DNA of 64,000 bases from Rotaria macrura (taxonomy: Eukaryota; Rotifera; Eurotatoria; Philodinida; Philodinidae). Below are positions 11,684 to 26,135 of this stretch, one piece after another. Below the pieces are notes generated by a model that made no database searches, was not told the origin of the DNA, and was given only the letters and a program-made list of their open reading frames with translations. The number at the start of each line of letters is the position of its first letter. The first letter of the stretch is position 1. The stretch is from positions 3,004-67,003 of the forward strand of contig OENT01000134.1 of assembly GCA_900239685.1 (NCBI GenBank), in the 5' to 3' direction. The translations under genes and the position numbers were made by a program.

Positions 11684-14600
11684 AAATAAAAACTGTTCGA
11701 AATCCGTAACAAACGAAGAACAAATGCAATAGATTAATCTATCTTCATCTAGTTGTTTTTTTTTCGCCGATCTCATGAGATTTAAATACAATGTATAAAA
11801 GTAACATTTTCTTTTCTTTGTTCTCTCTGTGTGTCTACTCAATACACTTATAAGTATTTGTTTTTCTTACTATTTGAAACGTATATATATATATATATAT
11901 ATAAATGTTCCTATTGGGAAATCAGTTTTATTCATATTCAAAAGAATGTCGCATAGACTATTTTATGTTGTTTTTTTCTTCATATTTTTAATCATTAGGT
12001 TTTCTCACGAGAAAATATATATGTATGTCTCGTGGACATTGGTATAGAGGTGTTTAACACACGTTAAGTCTTTTTTTCTTATTGAAATTGTATAAATCAA
12101 AAATGCAAACAGTTGCTTTTTCAAAATGCGTAAAAACTTTGATTTGGCATTATTATAAAAAATATAAATTGATAAGAAGATGCAAATGTTTATTAACACG
12201 TTAAGATCAAAGGCAATACTTCTATTATTATCATCTATTGTCTTATTAGAATGAATTATCATATCTTTTGAATATCTAGTATGTCATGCAATAAGAATAA
12301 TGAGTGTAGTATATAAAGTGCATAATAAACGAGGTAATATGTTTTTCTTGTTTTTAGCGCATTTCAATTAGACACCGGAGGCTTTTGTTTAAGATTTATT
12401 TGACATTGAATGAGTTACTCGGCAAGTGCACCATCTTTGGTTGTCTTTTTACTTTCAATCTTTACACGATCAAATAGATCAATAGTCACGATCAGCAACA
12501 GATTAAACGTTTTTCACTTAATTTTCAATCATTTATTGTTTCAGAAGATTTTTACTGATCATAAATGATTCTTTTTCTTTAAATTGTATAGCATTCAAGA
12601 AGATAGTTGAGTCATTCATTACTAATGAAATTTCCGACGTATGATGAAAAAATTGTTTGAAATAAAAAGCAAAGAATCGTTCGTCGAAGAAAGAGTCTCA
12701 TCAATCACATGAATGAATTAGGAAACGTTCAAAAAACGAGAAAAAAACTGTATTTTATTCCTTAGACCGTCAAAATCAATACTTATATTTTTGTATGAAT
12801 ATCAATTATTAATAAAGAAGTCAAAAGGAACGTTGACCTCAAAATAGATTTTACTGACAAGTATCTGCTGCTACTCGACTCAAGTGCAAGTCGATATAGC
12901 AATTACGTTGATATGCTCTATGTATTGGAAATTGAATATATTGTCGAGTACTTTTCAATGCATTATTTAGAAGAGCAACTTTGAACTTTCTGCGAAATTC
13001 GTCAACAGTAAATTATCAAAATTCTTTGACTTTGTCAAGAGAGAAATGAATAATAAAAATAAGACGCAATATTCTATAAACTGAGCTGAGAGTGTGCAAA
13101 TTATAAAAACAATTATTTCCAGGATTTCGCTCTTGGAAAACTATAAATTTGGTATGAATACTGTTATGTGTTTTTGAAAGAATTATTTCTTTTCTATAAA
13201 AAATATTCAAATGTGAACTATGGTCGAACACTATATATCGTAGACGTAGTGTGTTTCTATTGACAGGTTGAAGAAGATCAAATAGTAAACAGGTGTAGAG
13301 CAACATAAAATTAAAAAGTACTTTGATTACAATTGCTTCATTATTTCACAGAATAGCATGTTGTCGGCGTGAACAGAGCCCAGTGCAGTTCATCGGCTTC
13401 CTCTCATAAAACATTTTAATGTAATGAAGAATTTATAATTCAAGTGTGTCAATCTACATTGTGAATGAATGAAGGATTGAAGCTGTCATAACTATACAAC
13501 GCGAATAGATCGTTTGTATAGTTTGTTATTTAATATAGAAAAAAAAGCAGACTTTTCTACAAGCAGAAAATCCCAAATTAATGTTTTGATCTGTTGTGGG
13601 CAGTATATAGTTTTTATTTTATCTTTTCAAATTTTATTCAAGCACTATGCTTCGAGCAACTTACCCCAATTGAAGTTTTCATTATGTCTTTCAATGAGTT
13701 TGCCAGAATATAGACTGACCTTGATCCATAGTAAATTTAGACATGGAATACATTCTGTACAGCTCATACAATTGCATTTCTTGTTTTTATAAAGATAGGT
13801 ATTTAGCAAATTGTTCTGGTTAAGATAAAATTTCAACTCATCATATACATGATGTCGCACAGGTACGTACATTTTCTTTCGGTGAAAAACATTTCTCAAT
13901 CATCATTACATATTAGATTTGCTCTTTGAATGACCTTGCATATGAGATATTGCATAAATTTGTGATAAGAGTGTTTTTAGAAAACAAAGTACAAGATATC
14001 TTTTTAACATGATTAACTGATGCATTCTTTAGTGTACTTCTTAATGATCCGCAACGAAGAAAAACATCATCTGACATGACTATTCTATGTCACCTTTTTA
14101 AAGTATATTTTTGATGAGGGGCAAAAAAGCATCTCTTTTCTGGACAAGATCAAAGACAAGTTATGATAGAAAAAACTACTTCATTAGAGTAGAATTACAT
14201 ACTGCTTCATCACACTTGTGTCATAAAGGAAATCTCAACTAATAGCAAATGCGTAAAAAAATTTTCTAGAAAGAATAGATGAATTATTTTTTAACTATGA
14301 GTGAATCATAAACGAAGAATGAAACACAATAGATCCATCTATGATCATTGAGATATTCGAGAGTATAAAGTATACTCAGATGAAAACTAGATCATGTTGG
14401 CTTCTTTCATTTTTAGGATCCACAAAACGAGCTAAGGAAAACTAATTATTAACTAAACAGTTTTTGAGTATTGGCAAATTTCGATCATTTATTTTTCATG
14501 AAGAAATCGTCAACTGAAAGTAGAAATTTTTTTCTTTTTGGCATTCATGAATCTTAATAGATAAGAATGTTAACGACATACGAAAATTTGATCGGGTTTT

Positions 14601-16006
14601 CATATGCTATTCTCGGTAATCATAGGTTGTATTTAATAAGTAAATAACATGCATCGCTAGTTTTAAACTATCGTTGTCTTAAATCGATTTTCTTTCGTAA
14701 TCTCAAGAATTTCATTTAAATGTTTTATAAAACACAAGTCTGCATGATAATTCAATGTAAACTAAATTAATATTTAAACTAGCATCTTTTCTAACTATAT
14801 ATTTATTCTTCCATACTTAATTGGATATTTTTCGGGAATATTTTTCAACTTTATATTGTTCATCGAAGACGACTATATTACGAAATTAAATCTTTAATTA
14901 ATAAAAATTTCGATTACTAATAAATATTAAAAAAGGAAAAAAGTTTCTAGTTAGCGATTTATAGAAAGTCTTCCACATAACAATCACTCAATATTTTCAT
15001 GTTGTAGATTCATTGAGAAAAGGTTTTAGACTATTCGTAAAGGCATCTAGAATTGAGTGCTTTGCTTATTACTTCTTATAGGTGGACATGGACAAAGTCA
15101 GATTTTTTTGGAATCGGAATTAGTTTCAAGTCTTTTTAGAATCGTCCACCTCTATATTCAGCAATGTGGTAGTGAAATAGAATTGCATTTCAAACAATAG
15201 GAAAACCCAACGATCTGAAAGAGTAGAACAAGACGTGCATATTTTAAATGAATTATAGTGTAGATTTTCTACTTCACGATGACAATTTTAGACTTAGAAT
15301 AATCCTTAGTATCTGCAATTCGGCAATAGACATGTATACTTTACTTTTCTTGTCTAAATAGTTCAGTGAATGTCTTCAAGTATTTGTCATGATAGATTTT
15401 TTGATGATCATTATGTCTACGATGTTACTGATACTATTATTACAAAGAACATTTGTGTTCATCATTCAAATTAATAGTATCGAGATCTTATTGTTTAACG
15501 GCAATCATTGAAGCTAATCAATAGCTATACTATACGAGACAACATGCAATCCATGAAAAAAATGGTTTGAGCAAAGTTTTAAAATTGAAACGTAGGCACT
15601 TCTGTTTCAATGAAGAATGGATACAATGGAAATAGACTACTCGAAATTTTCTTGAGAAAAATATGAATGAACATTTTTAGAACTTTTTTATATTAATATT
15701 TCAGAATTAGCTTGACTTCATTTTTACGACGAGAAGAGTACTCGTCTTGGATGGCGACCATCTTTATAAATAGAATGTTTTATCTTATTTTTCCGACTTA
15801 TTCATTTTTTTTTTGAAAGATAAGTACGAAAAAACAAATATACATCTAATGCATATGTGTGACTGAGTCTCAGAAACAAAAAATAAAATCCATAAAACCG
15901 ACACGTTCGAATGTACAATCACTCGGAAATATTTGAAACGACAATAAAAATCGAATACGAAGAGGATTCAAGTATTTAGAAAAATATAATCTGATTAGTT
16001 GGAAAA
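11684..16006. other. Intergenic, 5' flank of the lectin-GPCR and 3' flank of the guanylate cyclase
   Basis: About 4.3 kb without a gene I can support. It has a (TA)n microsatellite at 11882-11903 and several short frames (11829-12047, 13016-13306, 13514-13792 and overlaps) that show no domain or splice structure. The likely promoter of the lectin-GPCR lies just above 11684, but no sharp core element is visible. Confidence 0.6.
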
Positions 16007-19000
16007 TTACCATTTTGATTTCGTTGACTTCTTAATGGATCCACTAGGCCCATCCATTCCTTGTAATTTAGCTGGAAGTGCATTTGATGTTGGATATTTA
16101 TTTGTTGAATTTGAAATTAAAGATGTTTGCTGCTCTAGTGGTGGTGTAAACCTAAAAGAAAGCATTATTTTATTTTCAAAACTTTTTTGTTCGTCTCGTA
16201 CGCTCTTTGTTAACCTTAATAGATCTTCTGTCACTCTTGTATCATGAGTATTGCTGGTAGCGGAAACGTAAGAATTTCTAGATTTCTTTTGTTGTACATC
16301 TGAAGGAGCATTTTCATTTATTGGTTTGACTTGTATTTGATTACTAGATGGTATGGTTGTTGTTGTCGTTGGTGGTGGTGGTGGTGGTGTTAGTAGTTCT
16401 GCTGCTGCTGCGGCAGCATGCTTCTTTTGAGCGTCTTGTTCATGTTTTTCTCGTTCACGAGTTTCTCGTTCGCGTGCACTCTTTTCAGCTAATTTCACTA
16501 ATTCTTTGTCAAGACTAGAAAATAAATAAATGAAAAAGAAAACAGTAATCATTAAGTTTCTCTTCACTTAAAGTCTACTAGAAAAGCTTCGACCACAACA
16601 GAAATGGATACATGTAGATTGTCAGAAAAGAAAACTATTTTATCTAGTCAACTATGTAATAATAAACTGTATTGTTGTACTATTAACATGCGATTAGTTT
16701 GAACTAGCAAGGAAAGTGTTAACAACGTATAATAATATCTGATGATATAGATGTTCATCGATGAAATATATAGAGGTCTACATATATCTTTTTCTGTCAT
16801 AGAACTTATTGTAAAACATCTTCTAGTTTGTAATTCATACCCATGATTATTTTCAGATACAACCGGTGGTGGTAATTCTTTATCGAAACCATCTTTTCCT
16901 GTAAGCCAATAAGTTTTGTAATTACCTCGACCCTTAAAAATAGAATATGTTTAGTATTTATTTTTCAACTAATAATTTCGATGAAATCTTACTTTTATTT
17001 CAGTAACTCCACGATATTCTAAATGAAAACCACCGATTTCATCCAATAATCCAGCAGTTGATTCACTTGCATGAATACGATAAGCTAGAAAAAAAGAAAA
17101 CAAAATCAATAGAACAATCTTTCAAGTATTTCATTCATAGATGTATTATTCATTTATATACCCATGCCAGTTGATTCCATTCTAGATGCCGTATTCACTG
17201 TATCACCAAATAGACACTAAATGAAGAATAAAGAAATATAACAATCTAGTCAATTAGTTCTATATTCATGTTTTACATATCGAGGCATTTTAAGACCAAC
17301 GACACCAGCAACACACGCACCCGAATGCAATCCAATACGTAGTTGTAATGGTACACCAGGCATATGACGAATTTTAAATTTACCACAAGCATGTAATAAT
17401 GTTAATGCCATGGTAGCTATTTCTGATGCATGTCTAATGCCGTTTTCAATAGGTAGACCACTCACAACCATGTATGCATCACCAATAGTTTCAACCTTAA
17501 AATGAAGTTAATAAGTGTTAAAAGACTTATTTCTAGCAAACTACTCGAAAGTTTTTTTGACATTAATTGAAAGTGTGTCAGCAGAAAGCACTATAGAAAT
17601 AAATTTATGCAGTCTGGACGAATAAATGAACTGTTCCATTTATTGTATCGATTCTATCAAAACAAACTGCGTACAATGTACAAGTTATTTCAAGAAGAAT
17701 ATCATCGAGTATCGTTCAACAAACTGAGAACTAATTAGATTAGTAAATAATACTTTCAATGAAATCTGGGAAATTTAAGTCATATTTCTAAATTTTACGC
17801 TTATGTATTAAAAGATTATCCAGTAGTTCTAATTAGTATTGAATTATAATGAAACTTTGAGGAATTAATATGGTATGAGCATATTCAAATTACATTTTTA
17901 TTAAACAAACATCGAATTATTGAGGGTCTCATGCAGTAGTAGACGTCAACTTTGGAGTTTGTCAAGCATATTCGAAATAAAGATGTGATTGTGTTGTCTT
18001 GTTTTTCTTTCTGGCAAGATATAACAGCATCAAAATAAATGACAATAGATCAATGGCTATGATAAAAGAAGACATGATGTTTTTCATTTCAGTCGTTGCC
18101 AGATGAACATACACAATCATCATTGATAAGATTTCCTATTGCACCGTTCATTATCCATCTATTATCTTGATCAATTACAATGTATTAAGTTAATTTTCAC
18201 TCCTTCTAATTTGTTCTTATTATCTAGCATGAATCGCTAATTAAATTCTATATCATACTAATTCTTGATGCAACAATGATGGAAGAAAAGTGAAAAACAA
18301 AATTATTCTCAGGAGTTCTCTCACAACATCTATAATTATATTCTTCACACTATTCTCATAGCATTAATTTCAAGGTAAAAGTTTTCGGATCATAATTCGA
18401 AAATATTTGTGCTGTCCAAATATCAACGCATCTAGTAAGAATGATCAATGAATACAGTGAAAGCTTAGAAGAAATATGTATCTTCTCATTTTTAAAGAGG
18501 ATAATAGTATATGTCGTCAAATACTAATGGCAATGAGGACAGAGACATCAAAGAAAAATGTCTTGGTACATATAATCTCATACGTATTAAAAGGATCGAG
18601 GCAAATATTAACTATTTTTCTAACACCTGTATTAGAAAGAGATGTCACTAAAATTCGTTCGAAAACTAATTTGATCACAACGACAAAACGGATAGCATAG
18701 AAACCAATAAACTAACGAGATTCATCATCATCATCATCAGTAGCACAACAATCTATCTCGAAGACATGTTTCTCTTTGATGACGTACAAAGTTCAACTGA
18801 ATCTTTTGAACTTATTACCAAAATAGATTTTCTTTAAAGTTATTGTAGAAGAAGAAAACCAAAACTTAAAATAAGAACTTACCTTGTAAGTATCAAAATC
18901 TTCAAGAATTGAATCAAACATCGTATATAAATCATTTAGTAAGTCAACAACTTCCATTGGACTACTCAATGCTGATATAGTTGTGAAACCCACAATATCG

Positions 19001-22000
19001 GAAAAATAAATTGTTACACATTCGTACCATACAGCTTCGACAGCTTTACCCGATTTGAGACTATCGGCAACACTCCTAAAAGGACAAAAACGAATTCAAC
19101 GAAATTTTTATTGATGTTCAACATACGGTGGCAACATTTGGGATAGTAATTTATCGGTTTTCTTCTTTTCTTCTTCAAGTTGTGTCGTTCGTTCTTTAAT
19201 TAAATCTTCTAAATTATTTGAATATTGTTCAAGCATTTTAAACATAGTATCAACAATATTGACTTTTCTATCAGATAATATATATTTCATAGATAAATTT
19301 CATAATCGATTTTTTCTTTCTATCTATAAATTCTTACTTGCCACCATTAAGTGATTTAATCGATTGAGCAAGATCATTAAATGATGGCCGTGTTTCAGCT
19401 TGTTCAGCCCAACACTGTTTCATGGAATTGATGTAATCTGGTGGTGCTACTTGTTTGGACACAGATGGTCTCAGTAATGGTGGTGGTTTTTTTATTTTAG
19501 CAATAATTTCTAAATTTCAAGAATAAAGATAAACTACAACAATCATAATCAACACGAAACAAACCTTGTGGTGTAAGATCAAGCATACAAAACGGTGGTC
19601 CACGAAGAATAACTTCTTGCATAATAATGCCAAAGCTGTAAACATCACCTGCTGCTGAACTTGTCATGACAGTAGCAACATCATTTTTAATTATTGACGT
19701 ACGAATATGTTCAGGTGACATCCATAGAAGATCTACAATGACAAAATATTTCTTTATATGAAATATACTTATATACACCATCTCGTTTGTTTATTTGATG
19801 TTAGTCTATCGTTATACGAACCAGTGATATCGACTTGTCTCGGAGCATTTTGTAAAACATATGTTTCATTTAAATGAAAATCAGTTACTTTTAATACCCA
19901 ACGTGAATCAACAATACAATTTCTTGATTTTAAATTTCCATGACAACGTATTGGTGAATTCGTCAAATATCTCATACCCTTCAGAGCAAAGAAAAACCCG
20001 ACAGCAACATGTTAAGTTTAATTTTATTTCAAATAAATCATACTCGAACGAGATCGTTTAACATTGACCATTTAAAATTCCAATCAAGTTTGATTTCTTC
20101 TTTTTTAAGAATATCCTACAATGTAAATGTCAATTTAAATATAGGTGCTGTTTTCTTTCTTCCAATGATCTTATTCTTATGAACCATACTAAACAGAAAC
20201 TATGGCGATTTCGACTCGTTGACATCGAACTTAAGAATTTTCTTAGAAATATTAAACAACTGCCTCGAATTCACACCATATGTTTCTCTGAGTTTTAATA
20301 ATTTTTATGACTAGCATCCATCAAGTCCGGATCGAGGTTTTATTCTAACGGATATGATGAGTCTCATCATGAACACTTATTTTAACATCCTCTCAGAATT
20401 CAAATATTCATTTTTTAATGAAGAAGTTCGACGTTGACTTGTTTACATCAAGTTCAGTTGAATAATTGTCTAAGTGTCATGACCTTTTTTAATTATTTAT
20501 TTTTGTTTAAAGCTTGATTAAATACAATTACCATGGATCCATTTGACAATGAATCAAATTACTTCTATAGTCTTGAGTAATGTTGAATTAATTACTTCGT
20601 CAGTATCGATCCAACTAGGAAAGATTCTGTACATGCTGTTAAGCCCTTCGGATCTGACGTTCTCTATTGACGTTTGTCTATTTTCATAATATTCATCAAC
20701 ACTCAATTTTGAAAGATTAAAACGAGCTTTTTTAAGATTGCGTAAGTTCATAGATGACATTGATACCGATCTTTGAAGATTTTCGATGAAAAGAAAAATT
20801 AAAAACTACAAATCGACTTATCATCTCCTCACTGATTGATCCACTATATCCGCTAAACGGCGAGCGCCAATCCATCATGAATTTTTTTTCATTTTTTCGA
20901 GCAGAAAGAAATCGCACGGCGCCAAATAGATTTCGACAATCGTTTATTGACCCTAACCATCACCTTCTCACTGATTTTCTGGATTCAGCACTGCATCTTC
21001 TAAGTAGTCTCAACACATATCCATCGATCACCGATGTCGCTCAAACAACATTATACATCGATTAAATTTTCTTTTGCCTCTTTCGTCACTTTCATACTTA
21101 AATATAAATCTCTATTTCATTGGAAACAATAAATATCGGTCGACTTTACTTACTTCAAGACTGCCTCGATGACCATATTCAAATATTAATGCAGGCGCAT
21201 TTTGATCAATAAAAAGTCCAATAAATGTATTCACATTTTCATGACGTAAATCTTTCAATTGTCGCAATTCACGCATAACTTTCGTACGAAGTGATAATGG
21301 ACCAATATGTAATTTTTTAACTTCAACTAGATCACCCTTGAAAAAAAAAATTATTTCATGTCAAAACATGACATTACCGTTGCGTGAGAAAAAAACAACA
21401 GGAGATATCTTACATTATAACGAGCCGTTTTTCCAGCTTGAATTTCTTCACTGCGTATAGACATATTACTGCGTTCATGTGGTTCATTTTTCAAATTTAC
21501 CTGGTATTTTTTTAAACATATGATGAAAAAACGAAAGAAAATGAAAAAAAGTTAAATGTTTATCTTTTGTTCTACAATACTTTGCTTGTAAATATTGAAC
21601 CTTTAGGCATGACAAACATTAGATCGTCTGGAAGTAGTATAATTTTATTTGGACCTTTAGAGAATTGTTTACGATTACGTTGATTTCTAGGATAAAAAAA
21701 AACGGTTTTGTTTTCAATGTCAACAGAAAGTACTATACTATTTTTCTTTTACCTACCGAATAATAAAAAAGGCGATGAGTCCAGCTGTACATACAACAGC
21801 TATGCCTAATAATGTAAAAAGTGCGATACGAAGAATACGCCAACCTAAAATAAACGCATAGTAAATAATTATGATTAGACTACTTATAAAAGCTCACTAT
21901 ATTCATCATACAGATTTAATTTCGATTTCATACTTCATCATATTCTTTACCTCAAAATATTACTAAACATTCAAAGTACAAGTTATGTTCGAAACGATAG

Positions 22001-24449
22001 CGTTCTTGTCAAGTGTTCACTCTATTTTTTTCTAAATAATTAGTTGTTCTATTTTAAACTGAAGTTCAATATCGAGTCGCGAATATTTAGACTGTCTAGT
22101 CGTAAGGACTATTTAATATCGTCTGTGTAAAATGATGCTTCCGATATAGTCTATTCATCAATACTCATCAATTAGGATGCTTGATAATCGTTCAATTAAT
22201 TATCTAGAAAATCGGATATTAAATAAGTGAAAAAATGTAATTATAAGTTGTTCTATGTCATGTAACAACAATGTCTATTGATACACTAGCTTCAGTAGTA
22301 CATGGTAGCCTTAGAGTTTACCGAATATGGTACATTCGATTATCTGTAAGTCATATATTTGAGTTCTATATGTTTGTTATAAATAAAGATAGAAAATCGA
22401 AATGAAATCGTTATGAATCTTCTTTCAGAGTCAATGTAGATTATTTTACATACCACCATCTTGTGTTATTACTGTTGTAGAATCATCGAATGAAAAACTA
22501 ATACATGCATTAGTATGGTGATTGTCATTGATTCCTCCTGAATCGATAGACTTTAAAATATCCCAACTACCATTACATTGTCGACCAATCAATGAATAAA
22601 CAAATGAACGTTGTTGCATACTATCAAATGTTATTTGACCGAATATAGTTGATCGATTTGTTAATGGGAAACTAACAGTAGACAATTGTTGTAGTAATTG
22701 AACACTTTCTAATGCGCTGAGGATAAATAGAATCTGAAAAATATATAATCATATAGACAAACATGAATCATATCACTTATACGATAGAAACAAAAAACAT
22801 ACATCATCAGAAAATGTCATATTCGTTGTAGGATTCAATATGGTTTGTTCATAATTTTCAACTAAATCATATAGATTACTTCTCATACTAATATCCATCG
22901 GTAGTAGATGAAGAATAGGAAATGTCGATGGTGTATATGTTGTTAAGTTGGGTGAATATAATGCAGTATAAAAACTAAGAAAATGATGTGACCAACGAAT
23001 AAATATAAAAATCACATTGTTCATCGCAGACGTTATTGATTGATAAGAATTGGAAATAATCGAATAGAGTAAAATTTCTTCATCATATGAACATATTATA
23101 AAAAAGACTGGAAAAGAAAACGAAATCATTGGACATGAGTTCATCGAAAAACAAAAATCGAAAATCAGCCTATCTCTATAAGGACACCAGCACAAGATTT
23201 TACTTTCATTTAAGAAAGAAACGTGTAAAACGTAAAATGTATTTATGTTGATTTTCAATCGTTGTATGACACTGCACTAGAGCCTATCAGATATTAATTC
23301 ATTGTTTTCGAATAGGATTTCATAGTTATCATAAAAAATTCAAGACACTGTTTTTTTTTCAAGTTCCATTATGTGTATTGGAAGTATACCATACATGTGC
23401 CTCTGACATAACCGAAAGCAATCCGGTGACTTTGAGTCTGAGCAAATTACTGTTGAACGTTATTATCGGATTATAACTCCTAAAGCCGGTGCCTGTTACT
23501 TTTTGATATATTGTCTAATCTCTCATTTAGTGAATGCACGAATTCCGTTTCTTACTAAGTCTACATCCTATCATTACTGTGAATAAAAGTTGTGAAGACG
23601 ATACCAGACTATTAGATCTATCTCTAGACAGTAACTCACGCTGTGAGACAAGAACTTTTTTTCTTTTACTTAATAAAACTTCGATCTCGTTGTCGAATAA
23701 TAATCTTCATGAATATGTAAAATTAAAAAAAGAAACTCTCAACAAGAATTCTTTTATTCCTACTATAGTAGATCAACACTTATTTAAAACACCAACGATT
23801 CATCTTCGTAAAAATAAATTCACTAACCTTTGCTTTTGAGTGAATAAATTAACGATAATGATGATGATAAATTAGATACGGGTATTGACTGTTCAAAAAT
23901 ATAAGAATGTTTTGATAGATAACTAGAAAATTGTTGTTCTATATTTGAATAAAATTCATTGGAATTACTTATAATCATCACAAAATAATGTAAAGAATAA
24001 TAGTTCATAAATGAAACAGCTGCTGCTCCTAACTGTTCACTTGTTGTCGATAATTGTACGAGATTATTTAATGCAGATACTTGAGTAAAACATATTGGAA
24101 TACTTATGTATTTTGTCGAATAATTCATAGCTACGGCTGATGGATATGAACAATCACCTGTATTCCATTCGAATACAATCGATTGTGTGTCTGTCGCTGT
24201 TAAAAGTGTATATGTTGATTGAAATAAATCAGTAGTCGATGATGATAAAAGTTTTACGGCTGAAGTATTTTTTAGTATAAAACCATTGGAACGTAGTAAT
24301 GAACTTATATTACTTGGCGTTGTAGATGAAAGTACATAAGTTAAATTATTTGAACATAAATACGACGGAATCAATACAAATATAAGAACAACAAATAAGA
24401 ATACTTTCACGGGTATGGACGATTGAGTCGTACGCTTGTTATTCATCAT
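16007..24449 (-). CDS. Receptor-type (membrane) guanylate cyclase, 18 exons
   Basis: Converts GTP to cGMP at the plasma membrane on ligand binding. Exons: 24449-23828, 23107-22803, 22733-22454, 21844-21757, 21686-21581, 21500-21414, 21336-21154, 20115-20044, 19978-19822, 19732-19565, 19509-19338, 19267-19127, 19075-18883, 17495-17277, 17216-17162, 17084-16993, 16932-16841, 16514-16007; 1179 aa. Order: signal peptide (residues 1-32), extracellular ANF-receptor-like domain to about 402, one TM ([20 protein letters not shown]), kinase-homology domain (about 470-745) with HGNLKSRNC in place of HRD and DFH in place of DFG, so catalytically dead as is usual in this family, a coiled-coil linker ([18 protein letters not shown] type, 750-790), then the cyclase domain with [33 protein letters not shown] and [16 protein letters not shown]. 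The Glu of VETIG and Cys of CLFG are the guanine-specifying residues. The C-terminal tail (1010-1179) is charged, with polyAla and polyPro/Thr tracts. Long introns of 1387 and 1038 bp occur. Ligand unknown. Confidence 0.93.
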
Positions 24450-24475
24450 CTTGAAAACATAGAATAGAAAGAAAG
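24450..24475 (-). promoter_or_regulatory. 3' splice acceptor abutting the guanylate cyclase ATG
   Basis: On the minus strand a pyrimidine-rich run ends in TATGTTTTCAAG immediately followed by ATGATG. It is either the end of a 5'UTR intron or a spliced-leader trans-splice site. It also fixes the start codon used. Confidence 0.5.
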
Positions 24476-26135
24476 ATTGAAATTTTCCTTTTTTCTCTAG
24501 TTTTGATATTCGAACTCATGATATTTATTCGATAAAGAAGAAAAACAACTGAACTATTCTCACACAAAACTACTAGAATAATGATCATGATGAATATCAC
24601 TTTGAGCATTGCATGGCTTATTTGAATATATAAATCTTTCTTTTTTTGCTTATGACATACAGCCATTATCTCTTATTTTTAATCATACTAACGAAGAAAC
24701 AAGCTCCTATTACATTATACTTTTCTATCTTTCTCAGGAATCTCTTGTCCTCTTCGTGCGCATAATAGTGTTTAGTCAATCTCATTTTTCTTCACTCTTC
24801 CCTCTCTCTCTCTCTCTCGTTCACTTTCTCTTGTCTGTCACTGACAGGATAGAAGTAGACTGGAAGCGAAAAACTTTGTTAGCATCAAATATAAGAGATA
24901 TCTATTCAGTTTGTTCATTCGAACGGAAAAAAAGTGTCGAGAACAACAACCACAGTCGCAATAGCATGACATTTATGCTGGGCTGTAAAAGTAAAATGTA
25001 AGAGAACGAGAAATAGAAAAAAAATGAGATAAAATAAAAGAGAATGATAATCGGCAGTGAAGCAGAAATGAAGGTGATGTTTCATAAAAATGGATACACC
25101 GATGCGCTTCCTTGTTAGCTCGCATAAGCTGGAGAACAAAGAAAAAGTGACATTAATATGATGAAGTTTAAAGCATACGCAGTCGATATAATTGTGGGTG
25201 TCGCCTCATTAGAGAATGACAAAAAGAAATGAGATGATTTCCTCTTAGCTAGTCTTCCATTTACGATTAGAATGAAAAAAATATGAGTAAGTTTAAAGTT
25301 CTCCTTTTGATTAATTTTTTTAGTTCTCATGCAGGGAGATTATTTAGTTTCTGATAATATCAAAACGGAATTTCCCCAAATGAATAATTGTTTAACAATC
25401 GATTATATCTATCTAGATAGGAAAAAAAAATTTCAATATTATTTTGTCCATCGACACATTATATATCGTATGCTATGTACGTAACATGAAGACTTACTTG
25501 TCTTTGGAATAGTTAACTTAAAAGACAAAAACAATTTTAAAACATTAATACATCTCCGCATCAGCAAGTTGTCTACTTTTATTTATCTTTGCTGAGTCCG
25601 ACTGTGGTGTTCGTGAAAAAATGAATAATAAAATAAAACTGGTTTGAATAAAAAAAAACTAAAAAAAAAAGAAAAGATTGACTTCAAAGAAAGACGTAAA
25701 GAGATAGAAAAGAGATTTTATTTTTTCCATTCTTTTTTTGATGTCGTAAAACTCTTGCTGTGCGGATGCTGAACATCTTCTTTATCCTCGCAGTCATCGT
25801 CGACGGAGTAAAGAATATGACGTGTCACTAATCAGCTTAAAACTGATATGTTCTCTCCGTTGTCATGGTGCTTCGTTTCTCTTGTTTCATGAGCACTTAA
25901 ATACAGAGATAGATAGTGTGCAACTGACAATGTAGACTTGTGCTTGATGGATTTAATTAGAAAAAATTGATGCTGTGCAAAACTCATCAAGGAAACTAAC
26001 ATATTCATACAGAGAGAGAGAGAGAGAAAGAAAAAAAAATTTTGATGTTTCTTTCTAATGCATCAAAACAAAAAGCAAATAACGAAAAACACAAAATAAT
26101 AATTATAATAATTATAATAATAATAGCAAAGTTCG
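24476..26135. other. Intergenic, guanylate cyclase 5' flank and Axin 3' flank
   Basis: No gene is supported. Microsatellites: (CT)n at 24802-24818, (GA)n at 26010-26027 and an AAT/ATT-rich run at 26097-26126 just past the Axin stop. Open frames here (24439-24666, 24609-25001, 24915-25330) are composition-driven. Confidence 0.6.
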
